A stretch of 57,822 bases of DNA, taken from positions 1-57,822 of the forward strand of contig NZ_VLKY01000018.1 in NCBI RefSeq assembly GCF_007830155.1. The letters run 5' to 3'. Below the pieces are notes generated by a model that saw only the letters and a list, made by a program, of their open reading frames with translations, did not search any database and had not been told where the DNA came from. Numbering within the stretch: the first letter of the stretch is position 1; each line of letters starts with the position of its first letter. Positions 7,579-16,011 of the stretch are shown here, piece after piece. The position numbers and the translations under genes are program-made. Source of the stretch: Pseudomonas duriflava (lineage in GTDB: Bacteria > Pseudomonadota > Gammaproteobacteria > Pseudomonadales > Pseudomonadaceae).

Positions 7579-8589
7579 ATGAATCCGAACGATATTTCTA
7601 CTTCTCGACGTAAGCTTATGCAAGGTGCGGCTGTGACGCTGGCCGCTGCGGCTGCAGCACCTGCCTTGGCCCAGACCGATAGCAGCAATACCCAGGCGGC
7701 TTCTCCGCCACCGTTAAAGGATCCTAAGCAGCTCTACCCCAAGCCGCCGTTTCAGGAGCAGTCTCAACCCTGGCCGGGCCTGGCCGGTAAGATGACGCCA
7801 AAGCCGGATCACGGTGAGGACAGTTACAAAGGCAATAACCGTCTGGCCGGACGCAAGGCTCTGATTACAGGAGGTGATTCGGGAATCGGCCGGGCGGCTG
7901 CCATTGCTTTTGCCCGTGAAGGAGCGGATGTTGCCATCAACTATCTGCCGGATGAAGAACCCGATGCACAGGATGTGGTTCGGCTGATCCGCGAGGCGGG
8001 GCGCAAGGCTGTAGCTATCCCTGGAGATATCCGCAACGAGGCTTTTTGTCGTGAGCTCGTAGATAAAGCCGTTAACGGGCTTGGGGGCCTGGATATTCTG
8101 GTCAATAACGCGGCCCGTCAGCAGAGCCATGATTCGATCATGGATATTAGTACCGAGCAGTTCGACTGGACGCTCAAGACTAACCTGTATGCGATGTTCT
8201 GGATTACTAAGGCGGCTATTCCGCATCTGCCTGAAGGTGCAGCGATTATCAATACTGCGTCGGTCGTGGCTTATGACGCACCGGCTAACCTGCTCGATTA
8301 CGCCTTGACCAAGGCCGGCATCGTCAACTTCAGCAAGAGCCTTTCCAAACAACTGATCAAGCAGGGCATTCGAGTGAATGCCGTGGCGCCCGGTCCGTTC
8401 TGGACACCTCTTCAGGTCAGCGGTGGGCAAACGATGGAAAAGCTCAAGAGTTTTGGTGGCGATACACCTTTAGGGCGCCCCGGACAACCGGCAGAAATCG
8501 CTCCGCTCTACGTACAGCTTGCTTCTACCGAGGCCAGCTATGTGACAGGCCAGGTTTTCGGCGCATCGGGCGGTCGGGGTGAGCCCTGA
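7579..8589 (+). CDS. Short-chain dehydrogenase with twin-arginine signal
   Basis: A 336-residue protein. Residues 8-14 (TSRRKLM) followed by an Ala-rich hydrophobic stretch and ALA-Q form a twin-arginine (Tat) signal, so export in folded form is predicted. After a Pro-rich linker (KDPKQLYPKPPFQEQ) comes a classical SDR domain: TGGDSGIG at 97-104 (NAD(P) binding), NNAA near 177, catalytic Ser near 228, Tyr241 and Lys245 (YALTK). It resembles the YhdF/YhxC group of SDRs. ATG 7579 is preferred over an upstream GTG-type frame start because GGGAG precedes it. The substrate is unknown. Confidence 0.87.
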   Translation: MNPNDISTSRRKLMQGAAVTLAAAAAAPALAQTDSSNTQAASPPPLKDPKQLYPKPPFQEQSQPWPGLAGKMTPKPDHGEDSYKGNNRLAGRKALITGGDSGIGRAAAIAFAREGADVAINYLPDEEPDAQDVVRLIREAGRKAVAIPGDIRNEAFCRELVDKAVNGLGGLDILVNNAARQQSHDSIMDISTEQFDWTLKTNLYAMFWITKAAIPHLPEGAAIINTASVVAYDAPANLLDYALTKAGIVNFSKSLSKQLIKQGIRVNAVAPGPFWTPLQVSGGQTMEKLKSFGGDTPLGRPGQPAEIAPLYVQLASTEASYVTGQVFGASGGRGEP

Positions 8590-8606
8590 TTGTTCAGGAT
8601 TGCTAT

Positions 8607-8645
8607 CTCTATGTTTCGGCTCCTCGTATGAGCCGGAGCATAGAG
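8607..8645 (+). terminator. Long hairpin after SDR gene
   Basis: Arms starting CTCTATG and GGCTC pair with GAGCC and CATAGAG around a CTCGTAT loop, with a small internal mismatch. It sits 18 bases after the SDR stop. The T-tract is poor. Confidence 0.5.
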
Positions 8646-8781
8646 GTGCCGCCAGACCCGTACAAGGTCTGGAAGGGGCCATGTTTTACGCCCAGCTAAC
8701 ACAACTTGCCGTTCCGGTGTCGGAAGAATCCGTTATCCATAAGAACAAGTAAGCCCACCCCGAACAAGACGTGAGGTTTAG

Positions 8782-9390
8782 ATGCCAGACGCCAAAGCAA
8801 ACGATAAGCAGCAGGGCTTAGAGGGAGTTATTGATAACATTATCCAGTTGGGCGAGAAGCAGGATGAGGTATCGGTTGGTGATATCAAGCGTGAGATTGG
8901 CCAGCGAAGCTACGGGCCTTTTTTGTTCGTTCCGGCCGTTATTGAAATCAGCCCAGTAGGTGGCATTCCAGGTATATCCACACTGTTTGCGCTGATTATC
9001 GCTGTCTTTGCCGTGCAAATGTTACTTGGGCGAGACCACTTCTGGATGCCGAAAATACTGACTCGACGCTCCGTTAGTAGCCAAAAACTGGAGTCGGGTC
9101 TGAACAAGATTCGTAAGGTGATTCAGTGGCTGGACAAGATCATTCGACCGCGTCTGGTCTGGGCAACCGAAAAGGGATTCGTACGCCTTGTAGCCGCTAT
9201 TTGCCTGATCCTGACAACGTCCGTACCTCCACTGGAGTTTATTCCCTTTGCCAGCCTGGCACCGTTTTCCGCCATTTGCTTGTTTGGTTTAGGCCTTACA
9301 GCAAAAGATGGGCTATTAGTGTTGGTAGGTATGGCAGTTTCCCTGGTTGCATTTTATCTAGCCATCACGGGAATGATAGGCGGGCAGTAG
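8782..9390 (+). CDS. exoD: ExoD family membrane protein
   Basis: A 202-residue protein with a soluble N-terminal helix and about four membrane segments. The ExoD signature GPFLFVPAVIEISPVGGIPG (about residues 45-64) is present, followed by a basic loop (TRRSVSSQKLESG), PPLEFIPFASLAPFSA and a C-terminal helix pair. ExoD was named for exopolysaccharide and alkali-tolerance phenotypes in rhizobia. Here there are no polysaccharide genes nearby, so a general envelope role is more likely. GTGAGG precedes the ATG. Confidence 0.87.
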   Translation: MPDAKANDKQQGLEGVIDNIIQLGEKQDEVSVGDIKREIGQRSYGPFLFVPAVIEISPVGGIPGISTLFALIIAVFAVQMLLGRDHFWMPKILTRRSVSSQKLESGLNKIRKVIQWLDKIIRPRLVWATEKGFVRLVAAICLILTTSVPPLEFIPFASLAPFSAICLFGLGLTAKDGLLVLVGMAVSLVAFYLAITGMIGGQ

Positions 9391-9538
9391 TAAGCCGTTT
9401 GCCTGTGAAGCTTAACGGGCTGGACCACTCAGCCAGGGCAAAGTGGCCCAAGAGTAACTTACCTTTCTTCCCTTTTACTACGAGCACAAACTAAAGAGAG
9501 AGTCGGTACAAGCCAGGTTCCTATAAGGCGCCCTGTGC

Positions 9539-10549
9539 TTAGGAAACGGTGATAACTACTTTACCGAATGCACCGCGGGCTAGGTGCTCATAAGCCTGAG
9601 GTGCTTCTTCGAACGAATACACCTGATCAAGTACCGGCCGGATTGCATGCTGGTTCAGGAAAGCATTCATACGATCAAAGGAAGAACGGGGTGCAACAGC
9701 AATACCGCGAATATTTGTTTGCCGGAAGATGAGCGGCATCAGGCTAAGTTTGGTTGTTTGTCCTGTCAGGAAGCCGATCTGTGCAATCCGGCCCGCGGCC
9801 TTAGTTGCAGCAATGGACTGGTTCAGGCCATCGCCACCAGCAACATCCAGCAAGAGGTCTACGCCTTTGCCATCGGTGAGCTTCAGAACTTCTTCTTCCC
9901 AGCGTGGAAAAGTCCGATAGTTTATGCCAGCCACTGCACCAAGCTTCTTTACCGCTTCAAGATTCTCATCACGGCTGGAGGTCACTATTACTTTGGCGCC
10001 AAGAGCGGTAGCAAGCTGCACTGCAAAAATCGATACGCCACCGGTGCCTTGTACAAGCACTGTTTGACCGGCCTGAAGTTGACCGTAATCCACTAAGGAA
10101 TACCAAGCAGTCAGTGCTGCAATCGGCAGGGTCGAGGCCTCTTCGTCGGACATGGTGTCAGGGGCTCGGACAGCGCTGTCCTCGTGAATGATCATGTATT
10201 CGGCCAATCCTCCGGGCAGCGGAGAACCAAAGCAATAATCTGGCTCGTTCGGACCCGGCTCGCCATCGAGCCAACGTGAGTACAGGTGAGAATTAACTCG
10301 ATCACCTACTTTGAATCGGGTAACGCCATCGCCGACCGCGACTACAGTACCTGCAGCGTCGCTCACTGGAATCAGTGGCTTGGGCACCAAGTGCGGTTCA
10401 TAAATACCATCGACGATGGCCTTGTCGCGGAAGTTTAGTGAAACGGCCCCAACTTTCACGAGCAGTTCGCCCGCTTTGGGTTCAGGAGTAGCCGCCTCGT
10501 CGAGGACTAGATTATCGAGGCCAAAATCTTTCAAAAGCCACGCTTTCAT
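9539..10549 (-). CDS. Zinc-independent quinone-reductase-like alcohol dehydrogenase (MDR superfamily)
   Basis: A 336-residue medium-chain dehydrogenase/reductase. The N-terminal GroES-like domain contains VSLNFRDKAIVDG and SDAAGTVVAVGDGVTRFKVGDRV. The NAD(P)-binding domain has GTGGVSIFAVQLATALGA (about 167-184) followed by VTSSRDE. The usual structural-zinc Cys cluster is missing, which favours the quinone-oxidoreductase-like branch. It is transcribed divergently from a LysR gene 166 bases away, the standard arrangement for a regulated oxidoreductase, so induction by that regulator is inferred. Substrate not determinable. Confidence 0.87.
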   Translation of the reverse strand: MKAWLLKDFGLDNLVLDEAATPEPKAGELLVKVGAVSLNFRDKAIVDGIYEPHLVPKPLIPVSDAAGTVVAVGDGVTRFKVGDRVNSHLYSRWLDGEPGPNEPDYCFGSPLPGGLAEYMIIHEDSAVRAPDTMSDEEASTLPIAALTAWYSLVDYGQLQAGQTVLVQGTGGVSIFAVQLATALGAKVIVTSSRDENLEAVKKLGAVAGINYRTFPRWEEEVLKLTDGKGVDLLLDVAGGDGLNQSIAATKAAGRIAQIGFLTGQTTKLSLMPLIFRQTNIRGIAVAPRSSFDRMNAFLNQHAIRPVLDQVYSFEEAPQAYEHLARGAFGKVVITVS

Positions 10550-10591
10550 TGCATATCTCCAAGCTGGATAAGAAACCTATTGACCGCATTG

Positions 10592-10612
10592 TTGCGAAGT
10601 AAAAGGGCGCAA
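10592..10612. promoter_or_regulatory. Candidate LysR-type operator (T-N11-A)
   Basis: TTGCG and CGCAA form a perfect inverted repeat separated by 11 bases, in the gap between the divergent dehydrogenase and LysR genes. The geometry is that of LysR-type binding sites. Confidence 0.5.
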
Positions 10613-10715
10613 TAAATGTGCAGCTTGAGACAGGACTGTTATCCTTTTATGCAACAATTCCTTCTATATCTGATTTCAAGTGGTAACAAAGTCAGATAAG
10701 TAAATTGAGGTAGCC

Positions 10716-11630
10716 ATGGAGTTGCTCCAGACAATGCATGTGTTTGCCCGCTTAGCCGAGCTGGAAAGTTTTACTCGGACGGCAGATGCCATGCAGATAG
10801 GGCGTCCTCAAATCACTCGGGCGATCCAAAATTTAGAGCGTTCGTTAGGGATAAGGCTTTTCCAACGCACAACCCGAAAGGTACGGCTCACGTCCGAGGG
10901 AGAACTATTTTACGAGCGAGTGAAAGAAATCCTTGGCGATATTGCTGAGGCTACTTCTATGTTTGGAAGGCCCAGCGCTGCCATGCGGGGACGGGTACGC
11001 CTTGATATCCCAACAGCCTTCGCGCAGCCAGGACTCATCAAAAGCCTTCGAGATTTCACACTGCTCTATCCAGAAATAGAACTGGTGCTGGGAGTCACGG
11101 ATAGAGCTGTGGATCTAGTGGCGGAGGGAGTGGATTGTGTCTTACGCATCGGCGAGTTACCCAATTCAAGCTTGATAGCACGTAGTATCGGGCAAGCTAC
11201 TATGGTCACCTGCGCATCTCCTGCATATCTTAACGAGTATGGTGAACCTAAAACATTGGATGATCTAAACGCGCACCAGGGAGTAGTTTTTCTCTCTGGT
11301 CAGAGCAAGCGTCCTTTGCCTTGGCAGTTCTTCGATGGTGGTAGCGACCAAACATATATCAGTCGTCATGGCATTACTGTCAATGAATCCAACGCTTATG
11401 TAGAGTGCGGAGTTGCTGGATTCGGCATTCTGCAGGCCCCTGGTATTACCCTTGACCGCTACCTTGAAGACGGGTCGTTAGTTGAGGTGCTCCGGAATTA
11501 TCGACCTCGCCCTCGGCCGATATCTGTGCTGTATCCAAGCAAGTCTCATTTGGCACCACAAGTTCATATTTTCATTGATTGGGTACGCGAGCAATTTCCT
11601 CTTCTCTATGGTCGATGGCTAGAAAGTTAG
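10716..11630 (+). CDS. LysR-family transcriptional regulator
   Basis: A 304-residue protein. The N-terminal winged helix-turn-helix reads LAELESFTRTADAMQIGRPQ (about residues 13-32), followed by ITRAIQNLERSLGIRLFQRTTRKVRLTSEG split over the recognition helix. The remainder is the periplasmic-binding-like effector domain (RLDIPTAFAQPG, VDCVLRIGELPNSSLIAR, NESNAYVECGVAGFGI). It sits divergently from the quinone-reductase-like dehydrogenase and most likely controls it and itself. No effector can be named. Confidence 0.9.
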   Translation: MELLQTMHVFARLAELESFTRTADAMQIGRPQITRAIQNLERSLGIRLFQRTTRKVRLTSEGELFYERVKEILGDIAEATSMFGRPSAAMRGRVRLDIPTAFAQPGLIKSLRDFTLLYPEIELVLGVTDRAVDLVAEGVDCVLRIGELPNSSLIARSIGQATMVTCASPAYLNEYGEPKTLDDLNAHQGVVFLSGQSKRPLPWQFFDGGSDQTYISRHGITVNESNAYVECGVAGFGILQAPGITLDRYLEDGSLVEVLRNYRPRPRPISVLYPSKSHLAPQVHIFIDWVREQFPLLYGRWLES

Positions 11631-11722
11631 CAATGACTTGGGATGAGGTTTTCTGGGACCTAGGCAAGAGTGTGTAGTCAGCCCTTACGGCGAACCGTTA
11701 GCACTACAGGAACAGCCTATGT

Positions 11723-11830
11723 TCAAACAGGATCAACCGGCGGGGTATTGTCTTCTGGCGGTACTTCTTCGGGGCTTGTTTCATCGGGAACGCCATCATC
11801 GAAATGCCGGTTAGGCGTGTTGTCAATCAT
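11723..11830 (-). CDS. Very small acidic Pro-rich protein (35 aa)
   Basis: ATG overlaps the stop of the preceding small gene (TGATG), giving a 35-residue product rich in Asp, Glu and Pro (for example PDETSPEEVPPEDN). Translational coupling to the 49-residue gene upstream is likely. No similar protein is known to me. The shared composition of the two products suggests related roles or duplication. An intrinsically disordered peptide is the only structural inference possible. Confidence 0.5.
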   Translation of the reverse strand: MIDNTPNRHFDDGVPDETSPEEVPPEDNTPPVDPV

Positions 11831-11979
11831 CAACTGTACTCCGGATCGGTGGGGTTCTTTTGCGGCAAGCGTTCCGGAGGCTCCCGGTCATCTGGATCGT
11901 CACCAATTGGGCGGTCGGGTTGTGGAGGTGTTTTGCGATCGATTTCCGGGTCATCCGGTGCTTTCTGTGCCTGAGTCAT
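11830..11979 (-). CDS. Small acidic Pro-rich protein (49 aa)
   Basis: A 49-residue frame preceded by a near-consensus ribosome site, AGGGAGG, seven bases before the ATG. This is the best evidence that it is real. The product is hydrophilic and disorder-like, with repeated Asp-Asp-Pro/Arg-Glu-Pro-Pro patterns (DDPDDREPPERLPQ). Codon use (CCG, GAT, CGC) resembles neighbouring genes. It forms a two-gene unit with the 35-residue gene via TGATG. Function unknown; small acidic proteins of this kind often accompany stress genes, as the neighbouring ClpP-like and KGG genes might suggest. Confidence 0.6.
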   Translation of the reverse strand: MTQAQKAPDDPEIDRKTPPQPDRPIGDDPDDREPPERLPQKNPTDPEYS

Positions 11980-12238
11980 AAAACTGCCTCCCTAGGTATT
12001 GCGCTCTGTTTGACGCTGCGTCCCAGTATGAGGCAAGCATAAAGCGGCTTTGTTCGACTGCTTCGATATACGGTGTTATAGCCATGCAGGCTTACAAAAC
12101 AAGGAAATTCAGACGACGCAGAAGCTTATAGTCGGCGAAAGTCCATGGGATGGTTCGTGCGGTTGAGAGCAGAAGACCACAGTAAATCATGGCCTTTCTT
12201 TAGGCAGGACAGAAAAAGCTTAATGTTTCCCCAAGCGT

Positions 12239-12790
12239 TTAAAGATGAATGCAGGCATGAACTGCATCGACTGGCATAGCGACGTCATCAATCGCATGGA
12301 TCAATCCTGTAGCAAGTGCTGCCTTAGGATTAAGGATGCGCGGTGAAGCTTTGAGGTAGCTGCGGATATCCATGGGTTCGTGGGCACCCTCGGTTCGTTC
12401 GTTAACGATATCGGCATACAAATCCAAGTCGTAATCCAGGCTCATGGCATATTCAGACATTCGCGCATGGTCAATCGAGCCGTGCAGGCTCCAGTGAAAC
12501 GGATGAATCAGGAACTTGCTATGACGACAGGCCGTACGATGGCGGCCAGCCAGGAACATGATGTTGCCCATGGATTCGATGGTGCCCAGGTTATGGGTAT
12601 GCACCGGTATTGGAAGAGATACCAGGAAGTTGTAAATGGAGAAGCCGTAGCTGCAATCGCCACCCATCGTCGCGATCTTGAGTAATACCGTTGAGGCATC
12701 CCGCTCAAGCGCTTGCGAGCACTTTTCGATCAGCTGACCGCACGTGGACGAATTGATGGGGCCGGTGAAGTTGATAATGTGTGTGGTCAT
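12239..12790 (-). CDS. ClpP/crotonase-fold serine protease-like protein
   Basis: A 183-residue protein with the ClpP fold: INFTGPINSST at the N-terminus, IATMGGDCSYGFSIYNFL near 39-56, then the catalytic region. The Ser nucleophile would be S73 in GTIESMGN and the His H96 in FLIHPF, as in ClpP. The usual third residue is not obvious; D141 is a candidate. The C-terminal LNPKAALATGLIHAID matches the ClpP end motif. It is not adjacent to clpX or clpA, so it is an orphan ClpP-like protein that might act alone or with a separate ATPase. Confidence 0.8.
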   Translation of the reverse strand: MTTHIINFTGPINSSTCGQLIEKCSQALERDASTVLLKIATMGGDCSYGFSIYNFLVSLPIPVHTHNLGTIESMGNIMFLAGRHRTACRHSKFLIHPFHWSLHGSIDHARMSEYAMSLDYDLDLYADIVNERTEGAHEPMDIRSYLKASPRILNPKAALATGLIHAIDDVAMPVDAVHACIHL

Positions 12791-13054
12791 GATGAATTGC
12801 TCTCAAAACTATGCCAGACGACTCCTGTTCAGGCCGGGCTTAAGCCAGCAGCCTACCCCATGACATCGGCCCGATTTATTAAGCCTTGAGCCGATTTGAA
12901 AATGGGCAGACCAGAGGTAACGCTCGGAAACATCCATTGGTCCGTTGATTGAAACAAATAGAAAAACATTGGAACTCAACGATAACGAAAGGCTCGGAAT
13001 CTATGAGCCTGATTTTCAGGCTGCTGTTAAATCCACTTGAATAGAGGAAGAGCC

Positions 13055-13363
13055 ATGACAGCCAAGAATGACAATCCCGGTAACTTTGCCAACGATCGCG
13101 AGAAAGCCTCTGAGGCGGGTAAGAAGGGCGGTCAGAACAGCGGTGGCAATTTTGCCAATGATCCCGAGCGTGCTGCCGAAGCTGGCCATAAGGGTGGCCA
13201 AAACAGTGGCGGCAATTTCGCCAACGATCCTGAGCGAGCCGCCGAAGCGGGTGCCAAGGGCGGTCAGAACAGTGGTGGCAACTTTGCCAACGACCGTGAG
13301 AAAGCGTCGGAAGCCGGCAAGAAGGGCGGTGAAAACAGCCATGGCGGCGGTCGCAAAAGCTAA
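13055..13363 (+). CDS. KGG-repeat stress-induced protein
   Basis: A 102-residue hydrophilic protein made of four tandem 22-residue units of the form GNFANDxExAxEAGxKGGxNS. This is the KGG motif of GsiB/YciG-type proteins, which are starvation or desiccation hydrophilins. ATG 13055 follows GAGGAAG and is preferred over the TTG 18 bases earlier. It stands as a single gene with its own terminator. The role in water or starvation stress is inferred from the family. The repeat makes the reverse strand open too, but that frame is an artefact. Confidence 0.9.
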   Translation: MTAKNDNPGNFANDREKASEAGKKGGQNSGGNFANDPERAAEAGHKGGQNSGGNFANDPERAAEAGAKGGQNSGGNFANDREKASEAGKKGGENSHGGGRKS

Positions 13364-13381
13364 GGCGACAAGTCAGCTATA

Positions 13382-13407
13382 AACGGGAGCCAAGGCTCCC
13401 GTTTTTT
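13382..13407 (+). terminator. Intrinsic terminator of KGG gene
   Basis: AACGGGAGCC / GGCTCCCGTT with an AA loop followed by TTTT: a strong Rho-independent terminator 18 bases after the stop. Confidence 0.9.
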
Positions 13408-13868
13408 GTGTAACCAATAAAGGGGGTGCTTATGGCAAGCGCTTCAGTGAGTGTTCTTGTCGTCTAGTTGCCCTGTCTTTAAGGTCGGCGCTTTACTTCT
13501 CTCCTAGACAAGCCCGAAAGCTATTGGCTGCCATGGTAGTAGTGATAGTCGAATTGATAGCCCCCCTCAGTTGTAACTCCAGTAACGCCATTCTATCGGC
13601 GCGTCGATAGATCAGAGTCTGAACCTCATGAGCTCTGATTACCATCATAAATAGGGTTAAGAGGCCAAGAGGCTGCACGGGTAACAGCTTGGGAAGCCTT
13701 TGTGTGTTCTCAGATCAGACCAGTATTTGGATGACTGAGGCCTAAGCGGGCCAATAGTCGTTCATTAAATACATGGTCGAACGATGAGACCTCACCGCAC
13801 GTCTGAACAGATAGCGATGAAGTAGTACGAGCGTTTATCCCAACAATATTCACGGTAGAGGAAATACT
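13408..13868. other. Intergenic region before DUF421 gene
   Basis: No gene I would defend. A 61-codon minus-strand frame at 13493-13678 (GTG start) lacks a ribosome site and similarity. The end of the region holds the promoter and TAGAGG ribosome site of the DUF421 gene. Confidence 0.35.
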
Positions 13869-14351
13869 ATGTTTTTCGATGGCTGGAGCGGGCTAGCACG
13901 GGTGCTGATTGTTGGTACGATGGCTTATGTTGCACTTATCCTGCTCTTGCGTATTTCAGGCAAACGAACACTGGCTCAACTCAATGCCTTCGATTTTATC
14001 GTCACGGTAGCTCTCGGTTCCACCCTGGCTACCGTGCTGCTGTCCTCCCAGGTCGCCTTGGCTGAAGGCATCCTGGCGTTTGCCTTGCTCATCGGGCTTC
14101 AGTTCGCGCTGACCTGGACCAGTGTCCGCTCGTCAGGGGTGCGCAAGCTGGCGCGGTCCTCACCGTCGCTGCTGGTCTACCGGGGTGAACTGCTTGGTGA
14201 AAACCTGCAGGCCAACCGGGTAACGGAAGATGAGATCATGCAGGCTGTGAGAAAGCAGGGCAAAAGTAGCCTGAGCGACATTGGCGCGGTTGTCTTGGAA
14301 ACGGATGGCAGCTTTTCAATTCTGGATACGCCCCCTCAGCATGAGCTTTAA
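13869..14351 (+). CDS. DUF421 (YetF-like) membrane protein
   Basis: A 160-residue protein. Three N-terminal membrane helices include LILLLRISGKRTLAQLNAFDFIVTVALGS (residues 24-52), the DUF421 signature. A cytoplasmic domain follows with SPSLLVYRGELL and DEIMQAVRKQGKSSLSDIGAVVLETDGSFS. The short length corresponds to the compact members of the family. YetF-type proteins are linked to spore or envelope functions in Bacillus; here the role is unknown. It converges with and overlaps the DUF2254 gene by four bases. Confidence 0.88.
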   Translation: MFFDGWSGLARVLIVGTMAYVALILLLRISGKRTLAQLNAFDFIVTVALGSTLATVLLSSQVALAEGILAFALLIGLQFALTWTSVRSSGVRKLARSSPSLLVYRGELLGENLQANRVTEDEIMQAVRKQGKSSLSDIGAVVLETDGSFSILDTPPQHEL

Positions 14352-15637
14352 CTATGCGCCAAGGAATATCGGTCAGGTGAGGGGTGACTCCATAATTCAG
14401 CCACGATGTGTCTCAGCCGTTGTTTGTCTTCATCAAGTGTCAAAGCCCCTTCGGCCCGCTTCAGGGCCCATCCGGCGTGCCGGGCCGCGGCCGCCTGAAC
14501 GGTTGCATCACCCAGGCGGCTCAAGCAGGCCAAGGCTTTTTGCAAGCGGATATTCACTTCGATCATGCTGGCACCATCCCGAGCGATGGCCGTAAACAGG
14601 TCGTCGAATACGTCATCTACCTTTAGCTGTTTCACGAAAATCCGACTAAGTGTTGATTCTACCGGTGACTCGGGGGCCTGATGGGCCAGGTGAGAAAGTA
14701 CTCTCACGCCTCGGCCAATCACATCGATAGCCGTGCCTTGATCATTGATGCCGGGGGACAAGGCGCGTGAGGCTATTTCTGCCAGAACCGAAAGGCCAAA
14801 GCGGGGATCATGCTCGTAGGTGCGTTTATCGCCGATTACAAAGGCCGCCCGGAGCTGATCCAGACATTCCTCTTCAATTGCCATTACCCAGGCGATGGGC
14901 TGGCTTGGATCGACAAAACTGCCGGGAAGAGACATGACGTAGAGACGGCTTGTCTCCGCGGCGGTGAGCTTGGCGAGCGCAGGCATATCAATATGCTGGA
15001 TATAACCGATTTTGACGGGATACACCGGCTGGCAAACGGCTTGATAGCCAGTGTCGTCTGGCAAGGGGCTACCCCCGAGATGAGGATTTTGCAAACGATG
15101 GCATAGCGCCTTGGTGGCCGCTCTCTCGACTTGGGCCGTTGTTTCATCTACGCGCCCAAGCCCTGACAGACGATCAATCCAGCGCAGCAGAGCGTAGATG
15201 ATCAGGACAATTACTAAGAGGGTGACCGCAAACAGGATGACTCGGCCTTTAGCACCATACAGGCCCGTACTGAGCGAGACGATGCCAACAAGGCTGAAGA
15301 TGAACGAGCCTATGAACGTCGATAGGGCGTTTTGTGTCGTAGGGTCTTCCACCAGGAGCGAAGTGGCACGTGGTGTGACATTACTGGTCGCGGAGCCATA
15401 GGCCGAGACGGTAATGCTTAGTGAGAAGGTGGTCACAGCCAACATGCTGGAAGCAATGATGCCCAGGATGTTATCTACGGCATCGGCGCCGATCTTGGTA
15501 GGCAGCTCATCGGGTATATAAGGCGTAAGGACCAACGCCAGCAGAGCCGTGCCTATACCGAGCAATGAAAAAAGGCTTGCTCTGAACCAGGGTCGCTTAC
15601 TCATCCTGACAATAAACCATTTCCAGCGTGCGACCAT
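14348..15637 (-). CDS. DUF2254 membrane protein
   Basis: About 429 residues from the ATG at 15637, chosen over a start 33 codons upstream because AAGGAG lies seven bases before it. The product starts with a basic segment and four membrane helices, including NILGIIASSMLAVTTFSLSI and STFIGSFIFSLVGIVSL, the DUF2254 core. A large cytoplasmic domain follows with SLPGSFVDPSQPIAWV and RAFVIGDKRTYEHDPRFG, then ALSPGINDQGTAIDVI. Function is not established; the family is predicted to be a membrane-anchored sensor or channel. Confidence 0.85.
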   Translation of the reverse strand: MVARWKWFIVRMSKRPWFRASLFSLLGIGTALLALVLTPYIPDELPTKIGADAVDNILGIIASSMLAVTTFSLSITVSAYGSATSNVTPRATSLLVEDPTTQNALSTFIGSFIFSLVGIVSLSTGLYGAKGRVILFAVTLLVIVLIIYALLRWIDRLSGLGRVDETTAQVERAATKALCHRLQNPHLGGSPLPDDTGYQAVCQPVYPVKIGYIQHIDMPALAKLTAAETSRLYVMSLPGSFVDPSQPIAWVMAIEEECLDQLRAAFVIGDKRTYEHDPRFGLSVLAEIASRALSPGINDQGTAIDVIGRGVRVLSHLAHQAPESPVESTLSRIFVKQLKVDDVFDDLFTAIARDGASMIEVNIRLQKALACLSRLGDATVQAAAARHAGWALKRAEGALTLDEDKQRLRHIVAELWSHPSPDRYSLAHS

Positions 15638-16011
15638 TAGGTAGCTCCTTGGCGAGATTGTGCTCCTATAGCGACCAGTAACCAGGCCAAGCGGTTCTCT
15701 GAATGCATGCATAAGGCCTGTCCGTACATGCCTCATCGGCCAGGCCGAACGGAGTAGGCTGTCCCAAACTTAAAACTCCATATTTCCAACGATAAGGAAC
15801 AATCCTTCAACCAATGCGTCAGTTAAAAATACTTACAAATGCTACCGCTGCTGTTCGCTTGGTTGGCTGTGGCCGAGTACATGAACGAGGTGGGCTAGGA
15901 AAAGCGCTGCTCATGAGCCTGGTCAGACATTCAAGGGATTGTTAAACGAGAAAACCGTAGCAAGCCGCAGGCAGGCATGACCTGGCGCAGGCTGACGATA
16001 GGGTATTCCTG
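15638..16011. other. Divergent promoter region before fdhA
   Basis: About 370 bases between the divergent DUF2254 gene and the formate dehydrogenase operon. No convincing FNR- or NarL-type box was identified by eye. No gene seen. Confidence 0.35.

Noticed and set aside
11670-11981. 103-codon plus-strand frame opposite the small acidic genes
   Set aside because: Ser/Thr/Gly-rich low-quality sequence without ribosome site; it is the complement of the two small minus-strand genes, which have a strong ribosome site.
13016-13342. 108-codon minus-strand frame opposite the KGG gene
   Set aside because: Open only because the 66-base repeats are open on both strands; no start signal.
13493-13678. 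61-codon minus-strand frame
   Set aside because: GTG start without ribosome site, no recognisable motif; could be real but cannot be supported.
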